Made by a program: the position numbers and the translations under genes
NCBI GenBank assembly: GCA_013400975.1
Contig: WBMZ01010169.1
Location: forward strand, 29,486 to 93,485
Origin: Atrichornis clamosus
Lineage: Eukaryota; Chordata; Aves; Passeriformes; Menuridae
Reading direction: 5' to 3'
Length of the DNA: 64,000 bases
The notes under the pieces: model-generated
Databases searched by the model: none
What the model was told of the DNA's origin: nothing
Seen by the model: only the letters and a program-made list of their open reading frames with translations
Shown: piece by piece, positions 63,973 to 64,000 of the stretch
Numbering within the stretch: position 1 is the stretch's first letter
Layout of the letters: every line of letters starts with the position of its first letter

Positions 63973-64000
63973 GTAAGTGTCGTGGTTTTTCTAGATCTGG

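Noticed and set aside
1..64000. CRISPR arrays, bacterial operons, phage or plasmid modules
   Set aside because: No such structure is visible; the repeats identify vertebrate (avian) nuclear DNA.

Overview
The window looks like bird nuclear DNA, from an AT-rich region with few or no genes. The main evidence is the repeats. There are many CR1 LINE fragments, with the diagnostic tail wording around 'aaggtcccttccaacccaaaccatt', in several age classes. There are also three LTRs of an ERVL-like type common in bird genomes. I see no Alu, L1 or tRNA-SINE content. The species cannot be named from this sequence; a neoavian bird is the best guess.

Layout. 1-4.8 kb holds three separate CR1 loci, two of them meeting tail to tail near 4.5 kb. 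6.9-7.1 kb has a candidate plus-strand exon. 7.7-8.6 kb holds the remains of a much older CR1, interrupted by sequence that includes a 57-bp tandem duplication. 12.5 kb has a further CR1 and 13.4 kb a pure purine (GGAGAA)n array. 14-28 kb is unique sequence with one good minus-strand candidate exon at 19.2 kb and two weaker ones at 24.2 and 26.9 kb. 28.1-28.6 kb is a solo-like LTR. 29.4 and 31.8-32.5 kb are CR1 copies. 33-50 kb is mostly unique AT-rich sequence, with a decayed CR1 near 42 kb, a CR1 scrap at 43.8 kb, and two blocks (33.7 and 48 kb) whose motif content resembles conserved non-coding elements. 50.6-51.1 and 53.5-54.1 kb are two more LTRs in opposite orientations. 54-63.8 kb is unique. 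The window ends in the best-looking coding exon I found (63811-63972, plus strand).

No complete gene, tRNA, rRNA or CpG-island promoter was recognised. Nearly all short ORFs are chance or lie in repeats. The three candidate exons rest on paired splice signals, an open frame and raised third-position GC. None could be matched to a named protein from memory, so they are hypotheses. If the exons are real, the window is mostly large introns of at least one plus-strand and one minus-strand gene. No operon-like organisation or novel multi-gene system is visible.
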